Shown: piece after piece, positions 1-13,238 of the stretch
Layout: each line of letters starts with the position of its first letter
Position numbering within the stretch: position 1 is the stretch's first letter
Origin: Eupeodes corollae
Taxonomy: Eukaryota > Arthropoda > Insecta > Diptera > Syrphidae
Direction of reading: 5' to 3'
Assembly: GCF_945859685.1 (NCBI RefSeq)
Contig: NC_079149.1
Span: 127,374,065-127,438,064 of the forward strand
DNA length: 64,000 nt
Notes under the pieces: generated by a model
Seen by the model: only the letters and a program-made list of their open reading frames with translations
Databases searched by the model: none
Told to the model about the DNA's origin: nothing
Made by a program: the position numbers and the translations under genes

Positions 1-3000
1 GTTAAACTGGTACATCTCCTGAAATTTTGATTACAAAATGTACATTGTTTTTGAATCGTGGATTGTTGTTTTTTATTGATGGCATAGTTTTTACTGTCAA
101 ATGTCAAAAAAAGACACTTTTAGACTTCTGGCTGGCCGAATAGAGGACAATTCAAAATCAAATTTCATATTGCAAATCCCTGTATTTAATCTTCCCATTT
201 TTGTCAATGGGTGATTTGTTTATTTTTTGACATATTTCAGTTCGAAAACTTGACGGGCAATACAAAATGAACGCTTAAATTATTATTCTCTACCATATCC
301 TTCTTAGTTTTTTACACTCAATCCCAAAGGATTTAAAATGTCACAACAATTTAATACACTAAAACTATTTAATTCAAGAAAATGTCCTTTTCCTCTGTCT
401 CTCTATAAGCCACTTATTTTAGCACAACTACTTGTCGAAGAAAAAAAAAAAAAAAAAAAAAAAAAAACATTCCACAACATATATCCTTTGCATTAAATTT
501 TATATAAACGAAGTAATCCACTTTAAAACTCAACAATCCACTCTTCATGTTTCAAAATAACTCTCTAAACCATCATCAAACCATTTCCAAGTCAACAGCG
601 ATGCAAAGTCCATGTAAAGTATAAAGTAAAAAAAAGGTCCTTAACACACAAACTCTCACAAACCCTCTCTCTCTTTCTCTACAGACACAATAAAACTTCT
701 CAAAAAAAGGACCAAAAAGAAAAAAGAATAATGGCGCAATTTTGTATGCAAATTGGATTTTGATCCGAATTCGATAGCCCCACAATCGAAGCCTCGAAAA
801 AAAAACTAAAAATGAAAATGAAAATCCTCTTGTATACGTATTACCGTATTACACCTTGATTTCCACATACAGACTACGGAGGGTATTGATTTTGATTTTT
901 TTCAACCACAAAATTTATTCGAAATAACAACAACGAAAGAATGAAGCGAAACGAAAAGACACACGTTTGTAAATTATCCTTATTATTATCCTTGAACATT
1001 TATCCTGATTTTTGAAATTCCTTTGTGAATCATAATTACCGTTAAAATAAATTTTAATCTTGAAAACATACCGCAGCAAGCTTTTACCTGGGCGATATAT
1101 TCACTGATGGCTCTCTGTCTATGGATGGGTTGGGTTTGGGTAAATGGGAAGAGGGGGGATGGTATGCTCACTTAATGTCTTAGCTCAAAAAGCAATTTAC
1201 ATCACCACGACTTCGTCCCCTTTTAACCCTCTCAGAAAAAATCCACCTGTTTTTCAAAAAATACGACAACATACGTACATTCCTCTATACGAGTATGTGC
1301 GTTACTTTTTGACGGAGACGTCACTTACACGTTGCGTCACCGTCCTCGTTGTTTTATGAAACAGGAAAAGGGTTGCAAGGCTGGTATAGCATACCTCCGC
1401 CCATTAAGTCTTCCCTATGCATATGTACATTCCTTATACCCCCACCACTTTTATCACAACTCCTGGTAATGGCTTTAACATGTTTCCTTGGAAACTTTTA
1501 CACATGTTTTGACGAGGTGACATTTTGGCTGGAGTAGGTTATAGCTATTCATTCAAGTTCCTCAAGGCTATTACAGGGATAGAGACTCTTTCAAAAAGAG
1601 AGTTTGTCCCATTTCTATAACGAAAGGAAGGAAGTTAAAATGTGTCTTCTCTAATTACGTAAGTTGCTTGGACCGTTTTTAAAATGACACGACGAACAAT
1701 ATTCGAACCGGACCAGACACTCAGAAAGTAATGAAGATAAAATTCCAAAAATGACCAATATGATGATCCTTTGGGATTTTAAAGGACATTCACTTCGTTT
1801 CAATATCCAGGATATTCGAGTATAGCTTTGGAAAGGAAGAAAAAGAAGGCGAAAGAAGAAAAACTCATGTTAACATTTTATATGACAAAATTTCCAATCG
1901 TTTTGGGGAAATACCGTTAAGGAGAAAATTCGTTAACCCTTGGTCACGTTCTTTTTCCATTTTCCTACATGTAAGTTCGCTTGTGTAGGTATGTGTAGTG
2001 TAGTGTAGTGTACGCAAAGGATCTGCTTCTGTACCATAAATATCCTGAAATAATTGAGAAAGTTTTATACTCTCAAACCCCCCTAGCAGTGCTTAAACTG
2101 TGATTTGGTCCTTTTTTGTCGTCATCGTCGAACCTTATGTGAGGGGGGAGGGGGGTAGATTAAGGATATAACTAAATAATAAAAATAGAAAGCAGAAAGA
2201 ACAAAACAACAAAACATAGAGAAATAGAAAAGAAAGAGCCCGTCCAACAGAAAAAAAACACACAAATTTAGTCTTCTATAAGGATTTGGGTATCCGTTTA
2301 CGACTGTGTCATATACAAGAAAGGCTAAAAACAGAAGCCTCTCAGCCTGTCTCTCTCTTTCTGTCGATGCTGTGATACAGAGGACTTGAAGTTTTTTTTG
2401 TTGTTGTTCCTTTGATGGGGGTTATTGTCCTTAATATGTCATAAAGCCATTTCAAATTGGCAATTTACGTCGTATTTATTTCACGAAGTGTTTACAGGAT
2501 GTTTTGATTTTGTTTCTGTTTTTCTATTTCTCTTTGGGAAATGTGAAGGCAAGTTAAAGGTATATAAGTTGACACTATGAATGGGCAAATCATTTGGAGA
2601 TTTTGATATTTTTAGTACATTTCGGTGGGGGATAAGGACTCAGGCTCAGGCAGGCTCAGACAGACAGACATAATTTAGATGATGATAGTGTTTTGGAAAA
2701 GGTGGGTATAGGAAGTAAGGATTGGTGTGGAACGTAAATTATGTATTGATTCAGATTTAATAAGTATTGAAAGTGTCAGGAATTTAAAGGTGAACATTTT
2801 TCAGGTCTGCTGTGAGAAATTGATGGAGAACATTTTTTGAGTGATAATTGAGTAGTTAATCAAGTCAAAGTCTAGGACTTCAGTACTCAGATTTTCCATT
2901 AAAAATTGAAAGTTGAATTAATTGTCATTGAATTTAACATACATTTTGTGCACCTATATTATTTTTCAAAACAAAATTATAACACAAAATAAAAATCTTA

Positions 3001-3539
3001 AAAAAAACGTGATCTATTTCAAAATATTACGGTCGAAATGAGGACTCTCTGGAGTAAAATATTAAACATTATTTAAAAAAATAATCTTCATAAAGTCCTC
3101 TGCTCTGCTACCAACACGTTCTTGAACGTCGTCGGCGTAAATGGAGTAATTTAAGAAGAATGCTTACCTTGAGCTCTTTAAAGGTATGAAACGTAACACA
3201 GGTATGCAACTATTCAAATAAACCTTCAGAATTCTAAGACATGTGTGAACTGTCTACACAAACAAAACTACAAAAAAGCAAATCAAAACCAAAAAGTGCA
3301 AACAAAAACTCTTCAAAATTCAAATTATCTTAAGTACTCTTGGAACCGTGACTTTTGTATTAGCTCCTCTGTATTTATGCTAACTAAATCTCGTATAATT
3401 TTAACCTTTTTTCAAATGGTGTTCCTAGCGCTATGAACTACGTTGGTTCTACATTTTCGGATCTTTCAAATATTTGTAATCCGTTTGCCCATTAATTCGA
3501 ATTGAATTATTCGAAATCTAGTCAATATCTATTAAGAAA
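1..3539. other. Non-coding A/T-rich stretch, no gene seen
   Basis: I see no protein family, RNA gene or transposon here. Visible simple-sequence features are an A run at about 440-466, a purine-rich patch around 1840-1870, a GTGTA tandem at about 1988-2012 and a polypyrimidine patch near 2345. The short open frames look like chance frames: they carry no recognisable motif. One weak hint of an exon on the minus strand near 1088-1150 is described under findings. The stretch is probably intronic or intergenic. Confidence 0.6.
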
Positions 3540-5160
3540 AGCCGAATTATCTAATCATAGTTGACAAAGCACAGTTAGAAATTAATATTTCGGAAATCGA
3601 AGAAGGTCTTTTGAATTTGAATAACAATTGCAAGCAGGGCCCTGATTAAATTCCACCAATTATTTTAAAGAAATCACCACTTGCTATGTATATCTGAACC
3701 CTTTATTTCGTTTTCAATGCCTTTCTCCAATTCATAAAAATTTTCTTATGCAAGAAGTAAATAACTACAGTCCTATTTGTTGATTCTCAAGTACCTTTAC
3801 CGAAACTCTTGGAGAAAATTATATGTGAAAAGTTAACATTTCTCCATATAAGGAGCATATTTTACCTTTTCAAAATGGATTTATTGCAGGAAGATCCAGT
3901 ACTACTAATCTTTCTATCTTTTCCAATTTCTTTTTAAATTAGCTCGAAGAAGGCTACCAAATTAATGATATCTATCTTGCTTTTGCGAAGGCTTTTGATA
4001 GAGTTAGTCATACTATTTTGATTGAAAAACTGAAACAATTTAGTTTTCACTCAAATATGTTGAAATGATTGCAGTCCTATCTAAGAGGTCGTGTACAATT
4101 CCTTTGTATTGATCAATTGCTCTCTAGTCCAATTATTGTTACCTCTGGTGTCCCGCAAGGAAGCCATCTTGGTCCCCTTCTTTTTTTTTAATATTTATCA
4201 ACGATCTGGCTGATATCTTCTTAAATTCTAGTTCACTTTTATTTGCAGACGATTTAAAGTTTTTCAGGTTCATAGATTCTTTAAATGATTGTATTCTTTT
4301 GCAAAATGATCTCCAAAAGCAAACAGAATGGAGCACAACTTACCAATTATTCTTGAAATGTCAATTTTTTCCTTTTGTTGAAATTTTTCGAAAATTTCTT
4401 TTGATTACAAAGTTGATAACTTTGTTCTTGATTTGGAGAAAAAGGACCTCGGTGTATTGTTTGACTCAAAACAATTTTTAGCAAGCATATAGAATATTAT
4501 ATTGTAGCTAAATCCAATTCTATGCTAGGTTTTATTAAACGTAATTTGAAAAGACTTCAAGGACCCTTTTGTCCTTAAATCTCTATTTAACTAGTATGTT
4601 AGATCAAACTTAGAATACTGTTGTTTAATTTGGAATCCTTACTACAATATTTATTCAAATAGAATTTAAATGATCCAAAAAATTGTACAAGGTTTATAAT
4701 TCAGAAATTAGGATGGAACATCGAAATCCCATCGTACTCGACTAGATGTAAACTTCTTGGGATTCAGTCACTTCAAAATAGAAGGAAAACGATTTCAGTA
4801 ATGTTTATAAGTGACATTTTTTCACATCATATTAAATACCTTTCCTTTTATCGTTTATAAATTTTTATGCTCCCTCGCGTTAAATAAGAGAACGTTGCTT
4901 ATTCCGAGAAAAGGAACGCAGGGTAAACTATGTTCGTAATGAACCTTTAACTCGCTGTGTTAGAGAAACTAATCTCATTTCAAATCATATTGATTTTAAT
5001 TTTAATATAAACAGATACACTTTGAAAAATAAAATACTTTTTCTTTTTTTTTTGAATTAATTCATATTTTTTTGTTATAAATGATTATTTATTTCTCGAC
5101 CTTTTTTAATCTTATTGTAGATGTTAAGATCTTTAATTGATGTGAATAAATAAATAAACA
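3540..5160 (+). pseudogene. Jockey-like non-LTR retrotransposon relic (reverse transcriptase part)
   Basis: Reading the plus strand through frameshifts and stops gives an ordered reverse transcriptase: a GPD-IPP motif near 3638, an FQNGFIAGRSSTTNL stretch near 3870, an AFAKAFDRVSHTILIEKL stretch around 3985 (first catalytic Asp), GVPQGSHLGPLLF near 4150, and LLFADDLKFF near 4240 (catalytic Asp pair). A C-terminal remnant follows, then a tail of AAATAAATAAA type at about 5143-5157. The endonuclease half is missing, so the copy is 5'-truncated. It resembles the better preserved copy at 35.83-38.33 kb in motifs, orientation and tail, so I place both in one family. It has many stops and is certainly dead. 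The 5' boundary is uncertain by about 60 bases. Confidence 0.85.
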
Positions 5161-5379
5161 TTGATAAAATAAACTAAAATGCTGTATGGCAATTTATGAA
5201 TACTTTTGGGCCATAATGTCCCCATTTTCAGCAGTTCATTGGCAGAGTGCGCCTAGTTTGTCCATAGGAAGCCTTTGTGAAGAATACTTTCAAGGTATTT
5301 TCAACGTGTTGTTTCATAAACCGAAATTCCCTTAAAACCCAAAATTACGATCAAAAAGTCTTTAGGCGATAAAAATTGC

Positions 5380-6930
5380 CTTCTTGATGAAGACTTTAAC
5401 GCTTGTACAAGCCAAAAGTAATGCACAACGTTTGGAAGCCTTAATTTAATAGCAAGACAATGAAGAGATCCTGAAATAAGTTTCAGAGGAAAATCTATAA
5501 TCGAAATGGGAAAAACGTTTTATTTATCAATTATAAAAGCAACTGAACTAAATAGTGGGAGATATGGGAGGTTAGATAACTTTTGAAAGATATCCGGGAC
5601 AGTTCGTAATTTATTACCTATTTATGCCATTTGATTGGAACTCTTTGCATTCAAATTGTGAGGTGGAATGCCAGATTTGTTATGACCACATGCCTTTATT
5701 CAGACCTCAGAACGCCAATCTTGAACAGATCAAACAAACACTCTTTTGACAAAACAAAATTAATTTAGAGACAAAAAATCACAAAACATACCTTAAATAA
5801 CTCCGAATAATAGAGGACTTATAGAATATAATACAATTGTCAAAAAATAAATTGTCACTTTAGAAAACAAATATCACTCACCCTGAGACGATAGAGAATG
5901 CGAATCTAAGAGATTTCTGAAGATCTTTGAAAACTCTAGTTCCGAACACATAAAAAAAAATATAACTTAGAAGTAAACAGAGCGTACAAAGCCTTATCTA
6001 AACTTAAAGAAGAAAGTTTCAACAAAAAAGAAGCCGGAAAACTAATAAGCTCCAAATATGATAGGAATTAATATCTTAACAAACACTCAAATACCATTTC
6101 ATAAAACTTGTCAGTACTGAATTCTGTGAATGAGAAATACAATACATAAGACCAGCTTCCCAAAACGACATTTAAGATTGTGATATGCAATTTAAAAGAT
6201 AACAAAGCACCATGCTGTGTTCGAATACCCAATGAATTTTTGAAAGGTGGAACGGAAGAGTTTTTGATATACCTTTGAGCTGTTTGGAGCAGTATATTTA
6301 ATACCGAAGTTTAAAAAAATCAGTAATTTTTAGAATTTTTAAAAGGGGAATTAGGATGTAACCAGCGATCTTCCTTAATATCACCTTTTTTAACTCTTCT
6401 CTAAAAATATTTAAGGAGATGTTGTCTTATTGTTAAAGAAGTCAAGAATCTACTAAGCAAAACCAAATACTTGTTAAAGAAGTCAAGAATCTACTAAGCA
6501 AAACCAAATACTTAAACAAGGATGCAACTTTAACCCACCAACTTTCTGTTTAAACATTACAGACCTACTAAAGATCAAGCCTTATTATTCACTTTTGATG
6601 GACTTCAGATCAAGACCTAAACAATATTGTTCTTTTTTACAGCATCTCCCAAGTCACTCCAGTGAATGATCAACAAATTGCATAGCTATTGCCATGAGTG
6701 AAACTTGAGAGTAAATCTAAAACATTTAAAAAACATGCAGGACACTTAGCTCATTACGAAAAATGTTTAAGTTGTCAAGATCTAATCATAACCGTGAAAG
6801 TACTTCGGCTTTACAATATCAAGCAACCTCAACATTGTATGGGAACAAGAACCTCCGTTTCAGTTCAAAATACGTAAAACGTCAATTCCGGCTTCCAGAC
6901 ACAACACATCATTTTAGTTAGTTTTTTGGT
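5380..6930 (+). pseudogene. Group B non-LTR retrotransposon relic (endonuclease and RT)
   Basis: This copy is highly decayed and recognised only by motif order. A DEDFNA motif near 5390 resembles the GDFNA box of APE-type endonucleases, and a YDHMPLF remnant near 5685 resembles the SDH box. LKDNKAP at 6192-6211 followed by RIPNEFLKGG marks the start of the RT fingers. KQGCNFNPPTFCLNI at about 6514-6560 corresponds to the (V)KQGC-LSP box. INKLHSYCHE-NLRVNL near 6670-6720 corresponds to the segment after the catalytic box. The order matches the copy at 55-57 kb. A perfect 41-bp tandem duplication (6432-6513) lies between the fingers and KQGC motifs. The catalytic YADD box is not visible. An RTE-like fragment follows directly at about 6934. 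Confidence 0.65.
6432..6513 (+). repeat. Perfect 41-bp tandem duplication
   Basis: Two identical 41-base units, 6432-6472 and 6473-6513, each begin GTTAAAGAAGTCAAG and end CCAAATACTT. They lie inside the decayed Group B element. Identity of the two units in an otherwise badly mutated element implies the duplication is recent compared with the element. Confidence 0.97.
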
Positions 6931-7004
6931 GTGTTTTGATCTGTCTTTAGGAGCATGCACCAACTTATCTGTAAGATATGGTCGGAAGAAAGCATTCCCT
7001 ATAA

Positions 7005-7880
7005 ATGGAACCTCAGTATTTTTTGCCCGATCCTGAAAACAGAGACCCTCTAAACTGCACCAACTATAGAGGAATCAGTCTACTTAACATCGCCTATAAA
7101 ATCTTCTCTGCCGTAATATGTGAACGTCTAAAGTCCATGGTCAACAACCTGATAGGTCCTTATCAGTGTGGTTTAAGACCAGGAAAGTCCACAGTTGATC
7201 AAATATTCTCATTACGGCAGATCCTGGAAAAAACTCAAGAACACCAAATCGACACCCACCATCTTTTCATCGATTTCAAGGCCGCATATGACATCATCTA
7301 CAGGGACGAGCTTTATGGAGCCTTGTCTAGTTTTTGCATCCCTGTTAAACACGTCCATTCGTGTAGGATGACCATGGAGAATTCACGCTGCTCCATAAAG
7401 GTTGGAAACAACTTAACAGAACCTTTCGATGTCAAAAAAGGTTTTAGACAAGGTGATGCGCTGTCATGCGATTTTTTTAACACCACCCTTTTAAGAATCG
7501 TGCAGATCTCACACGTCAACACTAGAGGCGCTATCTTTCAAAAGTCTGTCCGCTTACTAGCATATGCTGATGACATTGACATAATCGGAAGAACTCAGCG
7601 TGATGTCAATGGGGCTTTTGTGAGTATTGAGGCAGGGGCGGCAAAAATGGGTTTAACGGTTAATGAGGGCAAAACAAAGTACATGCTCATGTCGTCAAGA
7701 AATAACATACATTACCGACGTCTTGGTCAAAAAGTCACCATCGACAGACGTAACTTTGAGGTAGTCAAGGACTTCGTCTACCTAGGCTCCGCTGTAAACG
7801 CAGAAAACAATACCAGCGCTGAGTTCAAACGAAGAATAACTCTTGCTAACCGCTGTTTCTTTGATGGGCTAAGAAAGTAA
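7005..7880 (+). pseudogene. Reverse transcriptase fragment of RTE-like element
   Basis: This 291-codon open frame encodes the RT core. Motifs in order are TNYRGISLLNIAYKI (about residues 19-33), GPYQCGLRPGKSTVDQIF (about 51-68), HHLFIDFKAAYD with the first catalytic Asp (about 84-95), KKGFRQGDALS (about 144-154), and AYADDIDIIGRT with the catalytic Asp pair at 7569-7574. A YLGS motif lies near the end. The in-frame ATG is incidental: the frame was entered after a shift, because the KIWSEESIP motif just upstream (from about 6972) is in another frame. The frame closes at 7880 within the ANRCFF-GLRK region, and the C-terminal domain continues in another frame. A full-length RTE protein has an upstream APE endonuclease, which is missing here. 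Confidence 0.9.
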
Positions 7881-8255
7881 TTGAGTGGTAAAGTCCTCTC
7901 TCGTGGGACCAAAGTGCTTTACGATGCAGAAGTATGGACTATGACAAAAGCGGATGAAAGGACCTTAGGTCGTCCCGTACGCATCGAAGCTGTACGGGCT
8001 GTAAAGCGACGTAGACTTAGCCAGAAGTGTAAAAGTCCAACGACTAAGATGGCTGGGTCACGTAGAGCGCATGGAAACCAATGCTCCGGCCCGAAAAGTC
8101 TTCGAATTCACACCCACAGGGCAGCACAGTAGAGGAAGACCGCGGATCAGGTGGCGCACAAGTGGAATGTTACCTCACCCAACTTGTAGCGTAAAACTGT
8201 AGAAATGTAGCTAGGGACCGAGCTAGATGGAGAAGTTTGTTGAGTAAGTAAGTAC
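7881..8255 (+). pseudogene. C-terminal remnant and 3' end of RTE-like element
   Basis: The SGKVLSRGTK start and YDAEVWTMTKADERTLGR motif match the LYGAEAWTMTKADESTL box of the 12.9-kb copy. The ESLYKTLIIPV segment between them is deleted. Further on, broken frames keep a GRPRIRW-like DNA-binding tail, the usual RTE C-terminus. The non-coding 3' end terminates in a tetranucleotide tail of about three units. Confidence 0.8.
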
Positions 8256-11200
8256 TTATTGAAAAACTATCTATAACCATAAAAGAAATAAATCGAAATA
8301 GTTTTGGTATTTGCTTCTCTTTCTAAAAAAACTCTGCACCACATTTTAAGTATATTCGTTCATTGCTTGTGCTTTACCTATTTTGAATTCAAATTTAAAG
8401 AACTCCTGCTTTTGAAGTCCTTCAACGATCTTAACTTTATTGCTCTTAATGAACATTGATTACACCAATTTGCGTTGATAATATTCAAAATTGAAAGCTC
8501 TCTTGAAATGAAATTCACCTGAATTCACACTTCAGCTGACGAAGTCTAGACCTTTTTTCACTTGCACAAGTTTAAAATGTTTTTCCAAACTTGAGAAAAT
8601 CAGAAAAACTCCCTCTTTTTTATCCCTATCCAAGTTCTTAATTTTTTATAAAACTAACCTTGCAAGTGAAAAAAAAAAAAACAAAAATAAAAACAGCATC
8701 ACACCAAACCACGTTACGATATCTTTGACACTGACAAATGGTAAATTTTCCAAATTTAAGGAAAGAATTCGACTCACTTTCCTTTCTTCTTCTCGTTTTC
8801 GTTTCATTCGACAACACACAGGAACGTCGCGTCTCGTGTCGGTTCGGTCGTTCTCGTTGTTTGTCTGGATCTAAAGATGTAGATCTTAGATATTGTATAT
8901 TATAGTCTTGAATTGATTGAATTCCACTTTAGAGTATGTGTATAAGGGATTTATAGTATGATGCAGCACAAGCTTTGGTCATTTGCAAGGATAACAAAGT
9001 GTATATGCGACATCGACATAATGCTGCAGTTAAGCTTCCTTTAACATACCTTCTATACATACATTTTATTTGAAATTTTGTAGATACCATCATCATATGT
9101 CTTTAACTCGATCTGCATTGCCAATGACATGTCCTATGTCCTGTGTTCTGTGTATGTCACATCCTTACAGCAAAAAGGATATAAAGTCACACAAGCAAAA
9201 CGAAACGAACGCTCCAATATAACATAATGATTGTATATTCAATTCAAAAACAATTTCCTTAGAGAATCCAAATGCCACATTGGTGCAGTGCATGTGGGTG
9301 AAGTAAACAGGAACAGGATAAATCCTCTTTCTGGAAGCCAACCCTGCACTAGCATTGCATCGCATCTGAAAAGGCACTAGAAAAAGGATATTTCCTTAAA
9401 TGTTGTCCCTAAAAAGACATCAAGCTTGAACTTCTCATATACACTCTTTTCACTTTCATTCCACATTTTGAATGTAACGGTAACCCGAACTCTCGTCCTA
9501 TTATAAGATGCATTCAATGATTGAAAGACACCGGATGTTGTTGTAGTTCCGTTCTCAAAAAGGATCGAATCGAATCGAATGTGAAAAATGACTATTTTCT
9601 CCGTGGTGTATCCTGTATCCAACTCAACTCATGTGGAATAATTTTTCCATTCTGTTTTGTTGCTTTTACTGCTCCTGCTTCTGCTCTTTCTCGTGGGTGG
9701 TTGGAAGGACGATGGTTCGTTGTAGCTTGTTTATTTATTTCCTTAAAGTTTTCTATAAGAAAAACTGCTGACATTTTCAGCAGAATCCTGCCAAAATTAA
9801 TACTAACGAAACAAACTCTGCTGGTGGTTGCATACTAATTAGTCACAAGATTCTTGACTTCTTCTTTTTGTTCATGTTCTTACTTTACTTTACTTTTTCT
9901 TTACTTCCTTTTGGTCCTTTTTGGTTCGTGTCCTTCATTGACCTATAAAAATTGATGGTGAATTCCACTAATTAGTATCGTAGTCTCGTGTTTTAGCTCC
10001 CACAATATAGCAGCATCAGGCCAGGTACCTGCCTGTAACTATACCTCCAACAAAAAAGCACGTTCTGAGTCTCAGCCCAGGATCTTGGCGGGTTGCTCTT
10101 GCTGATGGACCATTCTTGCTTCCTAATTGCTCACGTAAGGACGGGATAAAGATGCCTTTGTAATAATTTTCATCTTCTCATCGTCTTCAGTCGTCCTTGT
10201 GTTCGTCCGCGCTATACTAACTGTATAGAGAAATTAATATTTTTTTGAACTTCCTTCAGCCAGCAGCGAGGCGAGAGGGTACATAAGTTCTGACCGAGGC
10301 GAGGCCATAAACGCGCCACGATGTCTTCATTTTGACTTAGTGCCTTATTTTTCTTCTTTTCAGTTTATTTTTTGTTTGTGTCTGCCGGGTTCCAGGATCC
10401 TGGCTGCTAGCTTGGCCTTATGTCATTTTCTTGAGCCTATAATTGCTCTTTCCGTTAGCTGACTTTTGTGTTTTCCCTACGTATAGGTAGAGCTAGAGGA
10501 AGGTATATTTGGATCTAGCCTGGAGGCTATACCTGCCTACCTACGACGCTACGACCGAAAAAAGGAAGCGCTTTGTCAAGCAATTCTGACCTGAATACAA
10601 ATTTTCAATTAATCATTCTTGAAGAATTTTTGCTCCTTCCTAGGATTCGGAGGACGAGCATAAGGAGCACAGGTAAATTAGTTTTGTATGCACAACTTGA
10701 ATGTATATGTATATATAAAGAGGAAGGCTCACAATGATGCTGCACAAGGTATAGGAACCTATAAAAAGCTAAAATAACGTTCATAAAGTTATGAAAAAGT
10801 TAAGGAAGAAAATCCCGTTTAAATGATCCACATTTAGAATTTACAAAAAATATATCCTTGAAGGCGAAGCGCACTAAAAAAAATAAAGGACACAACTTTA
10901 GGGGTTTTAAATTGAATATCTTAAAGGTTTAATATGTTTTTGCTGTATCAACGAGTATGCTGTGCTTTTATAGGGATGAAGGGTCCGAAAATCCGAACTG
11001 ATAAAAGATTTATGAAAAAATATATAAAATAAAAAAGAAGAACACACACACAAGAAATATAAATAAATGGAAGGGATAATAACTTGAGTTGGGATTTTTA
11101 TTTTGTTTAAAGGACCTGCAGGGGTTTTCGGGATGCAGGGATTATGCAAACATAATTTGGACTGAATTGAGTTTTTGTTTTCTTTTTAACTTTTTTTCTC

Positions 11201-12100
11201 TTCTCATTTTTATTGATAGGAGCAGAAAGGAGCAGAAAGGCAAACAATGAAAGTGCAGAGAGTCTATAAAGTTCATGGTAGTCTCGTATTTAGTATAAAA
11301 GGACGAATGTATAACCAAAGGATATTTATATAATATGCGGATGAAAAAAAGGGACTTGTTTTTATTTTATAGTGTGTTTGAATGCGGGATTTTAGTTCTT
11401 TGTCTATGTGTGTGTGTGTTATCTTTAGCTTGAAGGAAAGTGGAGCATATGATTTTTATGTCAGCTTATGTGGGCTTCAGGATTGATTTGTTATTGTTTT
11501 TTTGTTCTTTTTTTGGATACTATATTAAAAACTTTGTAAATAAAACATTTTTTTGTTTGATGTTTCCATATGTGTGAGTGGTGTTTGATCTATTTAGGAT
11601 AGTAGTTTATTTCGATTTATTTGTTTTGACTATATGGACCTTCAAGGCAAATTGGGGAAGGGTTTGTGATTTATTGAAAATTTATCAGAAAAATAGAGTT
11701 TGAGTTAACATTTTTCTAGGAAATTCTTAGGACAATATTTGAAGTGGCGGTTGTTATTTCATTTTTTTTTCTTTTATTGAACCACAAGACTTGTAATATT
11801 GGACGAGTAAAAGACCTCTTTCCAAAACAGTTCCAATGAAGACCCAAGTCCGAATGGAAACAAAAACCAAATCAAAGTGTTTACGAAAAAAAAGTTTGAA
11901 TAAAGCTTAAAATTAAGGAAATTTGAGAAATGTGTGTTCAATTGGTTCGGATCTGGGTTTCAAATAGAAAAAAAATGTCTTCTTAGAAATCTGGAAGTCT
12001 TTTTTCGTTGGTCATATCTCGTGAGCCAGTTGGTTAACCCAAATATCTCCCAAGCCAATAACTTTAGCGACTGCAATTAAGTTTAATATTATACTAGCTG
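8256..12100. other. Non-coding stretch, no gene seen
   Basis: No recognisable coding or transposon sequence. The part around 10000-10560 is richer in G+C than its surroundings and shows no protein match. Local features are a GATCGAATCGAATCG patch near 9560, a (TG)n run near 11410, and a 12-base direct duplication AGGAGCAGAAAGG at about 11218-11241. Short open frames at 9165-9838 overlap on opposite strands and look like chance. Confidence 0.55.
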
Positions 12101-12989
12101 ACCCGGCCACGAGTTGCTGTGACTAACGTTTTGTTGTCATATTAAATTGTTGTAAACTATTTAAGGGGAACGGTAGGAAGACATCTGACATGGGCACCAC
12201 TTTGCTTTTTGACATACATAGATGTCATTTGTAAAAAAACATGGCGACCCTCATTACCCCTTGTTACAATTAAATTATTACTTCCGAACGAAGACGGAAC
12301 CGTTAAAGTTGGTATACAAATTTATTGGTTTGGAATTTGAAGAGGGAAGGACTTTGAATACCATCGACCAAAACTTCCGTACAGTTGTTGTAAAGCAAAA
12401 GAAATAAGAACGTAGGAGAAGTTGGAGAATAAAAGGTTAACCGTGGCCGGTTATGCTAACACAAACAATTGAAAAAGTAAAATTCGCTGTATTTTATTTA
12501 CTACAAAATAAATTTAATACCTTACCCCCAGCAACATGTGGTTTATATGCTATTAAATTGTACCTCTTAGAAAATGTTTGGAAGTTGGACAAAACGCCCT
12601 CTATTCAATCCAGTCAAAATATGTTGCCATCGTTTGGAGCTAACAGATGATTGTAACTGTCAAATAATAGACAAATAATTTCCAATAAAATAAATAAAAT
12701 CCTAATAAAGTTGGCTCAAACAGCAAACGGTGTACTTACTTACTTAAGGTGGCGCTACAGTCCTTTGTGAACTAGGGTCCACCCAGCAAACTTTTCGATT
12801 TAGCTCGGTCCCTAGCTAGATGTCTACAGTTTTGCGCTCCAAGTTGTGTGAGGTCACTTTCCACTTGTGCGCGCCACCTGATTCGCGTTGTGGATTTGAT
12901 TCGAGCGCATGAAAACCAATGCCGGAGCTATATACGTGACCCATCCATCTAAGTCGTTGGACTTTTACCCTTCTGGCTAAGTCTACGTT

Positions 12990-13238
12990 TTACTTTTTTC
13001 TCCACTCCTCCTCGATGCATACAGGACCGTTGATCACACGAAGAACTTTTCTCTCGAACCGATCCAAGGTGCTTTCATCCGCTTTTGTCATAGTCCACGC
13101 TTCTGCACCGTATAGCAGGACGGGGATGATGAGGGTTTTATATAGCGACTCTTTGGTCCCTCGAGAGAGGACTTTCGGACTCAATTGCTTTCTTAGCCCA
13201 AAGAAACAGCGGTTAGCAAGAGTTATTCTTCGTTTCAT
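12990..13238 (-). pseudogene. C-terminal connection and AEAWTMTKADE region of RTE-like element
   Basis: An 82-residue minus-strand frame reads RRITLANRCFFGLRKQL, then LSRGTKESLYKTLIIPVLL, YGAEAWTMTKADESTLDRF and ERKVLRVINGPVCIEEEW. In RTE proteins this region links the RT thumb to the C-terminal tail. The tail is broken here, but a GHV-like and GRP-RW-like remainder is traceable toward 12840. This frame shows what is deleted in the 7881-8255 copy. Confidence 0.85.

Larger units (their letters stand above)
6934..8255 (+). mobile_element. RTE-like non-LTR retrotransposon, 5'-truncated copy
   Basis: The copy starts within the RT region around the sequence GAGCATGCACCAAC (6951) and ends in a GTAAGTAAGTA tail at 8243-8253. 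It holds an RT open frame at 7005-7880 and a damaged C-terminal part at 7881-8220. The 3' end reads as the complement of the ends at 12.75, 31.31 and 35.42 kb (the GGTGGCGCTACAGTCC type). It is the sister of the minus-strand copy at 12.73-13.90 kb, with long identical protein stretches, so both belong to one subfamily. Confidence 0.88.

Noticed and set aside
7313..7522. Minus-strand open frame opposite the RT at 7.0-7.9 kb
   Set aside because: It overlaps the RT catalytic region on the other strand, and the same shadow occurs at 13362-13571 opposite the sister copy.
9377..9838. Overlapping frames of 81 and 105 codons on opposite strands
   Set aside because: They lie on both strands of the same DNA with no motif, so neither can be supported.
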